Below the pieces are notes generated by a model, which was not told the DNA's origin, made no database searches, and worked only from the letters and a program-made list of their open reading frames with translations. From NCBI GenBank assembly GCA_963787195.1, contig CAWBCI010000073.1, positions 1-64,000 of the forward strand: 64,000 bases of DNA, read 5' to 3'. This stretch comes from CAWBCI01 sp963787195 (lineage in GTDB: Bacteria; Bacteroidota; Bacteroidia; Bacteroidales; JAGOPY01). The first letter of the stretch is position 1. Each line of letters begins with the position of its first letter. A program made the translations under genes and the position numbers. Below are positions 62,982 through 64,000 of this stretch, piece by piece.

Positions 62982-64000
62982 CTATTTCTTTTTGCGCTTT
63001 CCGGACCTGTCTTGTTTAGGTTGATTTTTTCTCTCTTTGTTTGGAGATTTAATCATGCTGGGTTGTTTTTCACGGCCTCGTTTAGTTTCTGTCGGACTTA
63101 CTTTCTTTTGCTGTGAGGGCCGGGAGGATCTTTCTTTGATATTGTCGCGCTGATTCACCTTAGGCTGCTGTGCAGGCTGCGCCTTTTCTTTAATGTTGTT
63201 ATGCTGTTTCACTGAAGTTGGCGGCTTCTCCCTGCTCTTGTTGGTTTCGCCCGGATTCACCTTACGTTGTTGTGCAGGCTGGGGGGCTCTTTCTTTATAA
63301 TCCTTGCGCTGTTTAACGGAATTCGGCTGCCCTTCCCTTTGCCTTGTGTTTTCAGCTGGATTCACCTTCCGCTGTTGTTGGTTTCCTGCATTTCTTTCCG
63401 CGGGTGGCTTCAGCTCCTTCACGTTCATGACCTTCGGGGGGGCGGCTCTGTGTTCACTATTACCCTCTTTTTCCACTCGCGGTCTGTATATCCTTAACTG
63501 GTCATTATTCAGTTCCTGTCCCGGTTTATTATATTCCTTAACTGAAATAGTCCTGACGCCCCGGCCGGTATTTCTTTGTACATCATCCCTGGAAGGCCCT
63601 GAAATATAGGTACTATGCCGGCTATTATCAATATAAGTATTATTTATTACAGTTGAATTTCTGATGATCCGGTCGCGATCGTGCCGGTCAACGCAATAAC
63701 GGTGTATATCATCCCTTTCAAAATCCCTGTCTCTCACAAAAAACCAATGATCATGCGGATTATCGTATCCACGGTCAAAGCTGATCCTGATACTAACACC
63801 AGGAGCCAGAGGCGCCCAGCCATAGTAGCCATTGGCCTGTCTCCAGTTAACCCATGCGGGACCCCATTCATTTCCGGGGATCCAAAACCAGCCATAGTAA
63901 TCATCATATGCCCAGCGACCGTAATGAAAGGGTGCCCATCCCCACCTATAATCCGAAATCCAGGTCCAGCCATATTCAGTGAATATCCAGCGACCGCCCG
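62982..64000 (-). CDS. DUF6600-type YXWGXW envelope protein, N-terminus beyond the window
   Basis: The frame is open from the window end to 62982, so the true start is outside. The visible N-terminal part has aromatic GRWIFTEYGWTWISDY, RWGWAPFHYGRWAYDDYYG, WFWIPGNEWGPAWVNWR and GYYGWAPLAPG repeats (63738-64000). After FFVRDRDFERDDIHRYCVDRHDRD the sequence turns into a basic, disordered tail of about 170 residues made of repeats such as QQRKVNP, SVKQ and RKDYKERAPQP. These proteins are envelope-associated in Bacteroidota; function unknown. The gene lies 33 bp upstream of glgP. Confidence 0.8.
   Translation of the reverse strand, partial: GGRWIFTEYGWTWISDYRWGWAPFHYGRWAYDDYYGWFWIPGNEWGPAWVNWRQANGYYGWAPLAPGVSIRISFDRGYDNPHDHWFFVRDRDFERDDIHRYCVDRHDRDRIIRNSTVINNTYIDNSRHSTYISGPSRDDVQRNTGRGVRTISVKEYNKPGQELNNDQLRIYRPRVEKEGNSEHRAAPPKVMNVKELKPPAERNAGNQQQRKVNPAENTRQREGQPNSVKQRKDYKERAPQPAQQRKVNPGETNKSREKPPTSVKQHNNIKEKAQPAQQPKVNQRDNIKERSSRPSQQKKVSPTETKRGREKQPSMIKSPNKERKNQPKQDRSGKRKKK

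Noticed and set aside
63734..63973. 79-codon minus-strand frame at the window end
   Set aside because: A shifted frame over the DUF6600 gene. The frame with YGWTWIS and WGPAWVNW repeats is continuous from 64000 to 62982.
1..64000. tRNA or rRNA genes
   Set aside because: No cloverleaf with a TTCRANNC arm and no rRNA core sequence was noticed by eye; a covariance search was not possible.

Overview
The window looks like a chromosomal segment of a member of the Bacteroidota. The support is type IX secretion C-terminal sorting domains, a GldH-like lipoprotein, a GH3-family enzyme, a purH-mreB-mreC-mreD run, thioredoxin/DUF4369 lipoproteins, and -7 promoter boxes of the form TAnnTTTG with few Shine-Dalgarno sites. 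Lineage below phylum cannot be fixed from the sequence alone. I see no rRNA, tRNA, CRISPR array or prophage.

Layout. 0-8.7 kb: an IS110-family element cut by the window start, RNase HI, gldH-like, ribF, asd, a large lamin-tail-domain (LTD) secreted protein with a late frameshift, then 1.3 kb of repeats. 8.7-15.6 kb: comF, a fused dipeptide-type ABC ATPase, a frameshifted ribonuclease R, and a triple-LTD secreted protein. 15.8-25.2 kb: a co-directional block with a membrane-bound LuxR-type regulator, an OprO/P-type porin, an LTD lipoprotein, an SdiA-regulated-type lipoprotein, two CYTH-like paralogues, a short CYTH tripolyphosphatase-like enzyme, an SLC13 transporter and an unknown membrane protein. 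I read this as an uncharacterised anion or polyphosphate handling locus. 25-51 kb: mixed housekeeping genes (nadA, rpiB, a lutB-like gene, mreBCD-purH, recJ, GH3, hemW) with secreted proteins and two frameshifted genes at 43.7-46.2 kb.

50.7-64 kb is the most interesting part. Seven intergenic sites share one architecture: two direct half-sites close to AATTATGTAA spaced exactly 21 bp, then exactly 22 nt, then a -7 box close to TAnnTTTG. Every site is 61 bp long. They stand before a cupin gene, a baeRF-type gene, small membrane, lipoprotein and hydrophilic genes, and a radical-SAM operon. Two of them drive no obvious gene; each instead precedes a strong intrinsic terminator and appears to express one of two related small RNAs. 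Genes of sugar-phosphate and glycogen metabolism (transaldolase, a second rpiB, alpha-glucan phosphorylase) lie in the same region, so a stress or starvation regulon is likely, but that role is inferred.

A second notable item is the leader of the IS110 transposase. It folds on paper into a bridge-RNA-like target-binding loop whose two guide segments match the repeat into which the element is inserted. An empty copy of that repeat is present near 7.9 kb.
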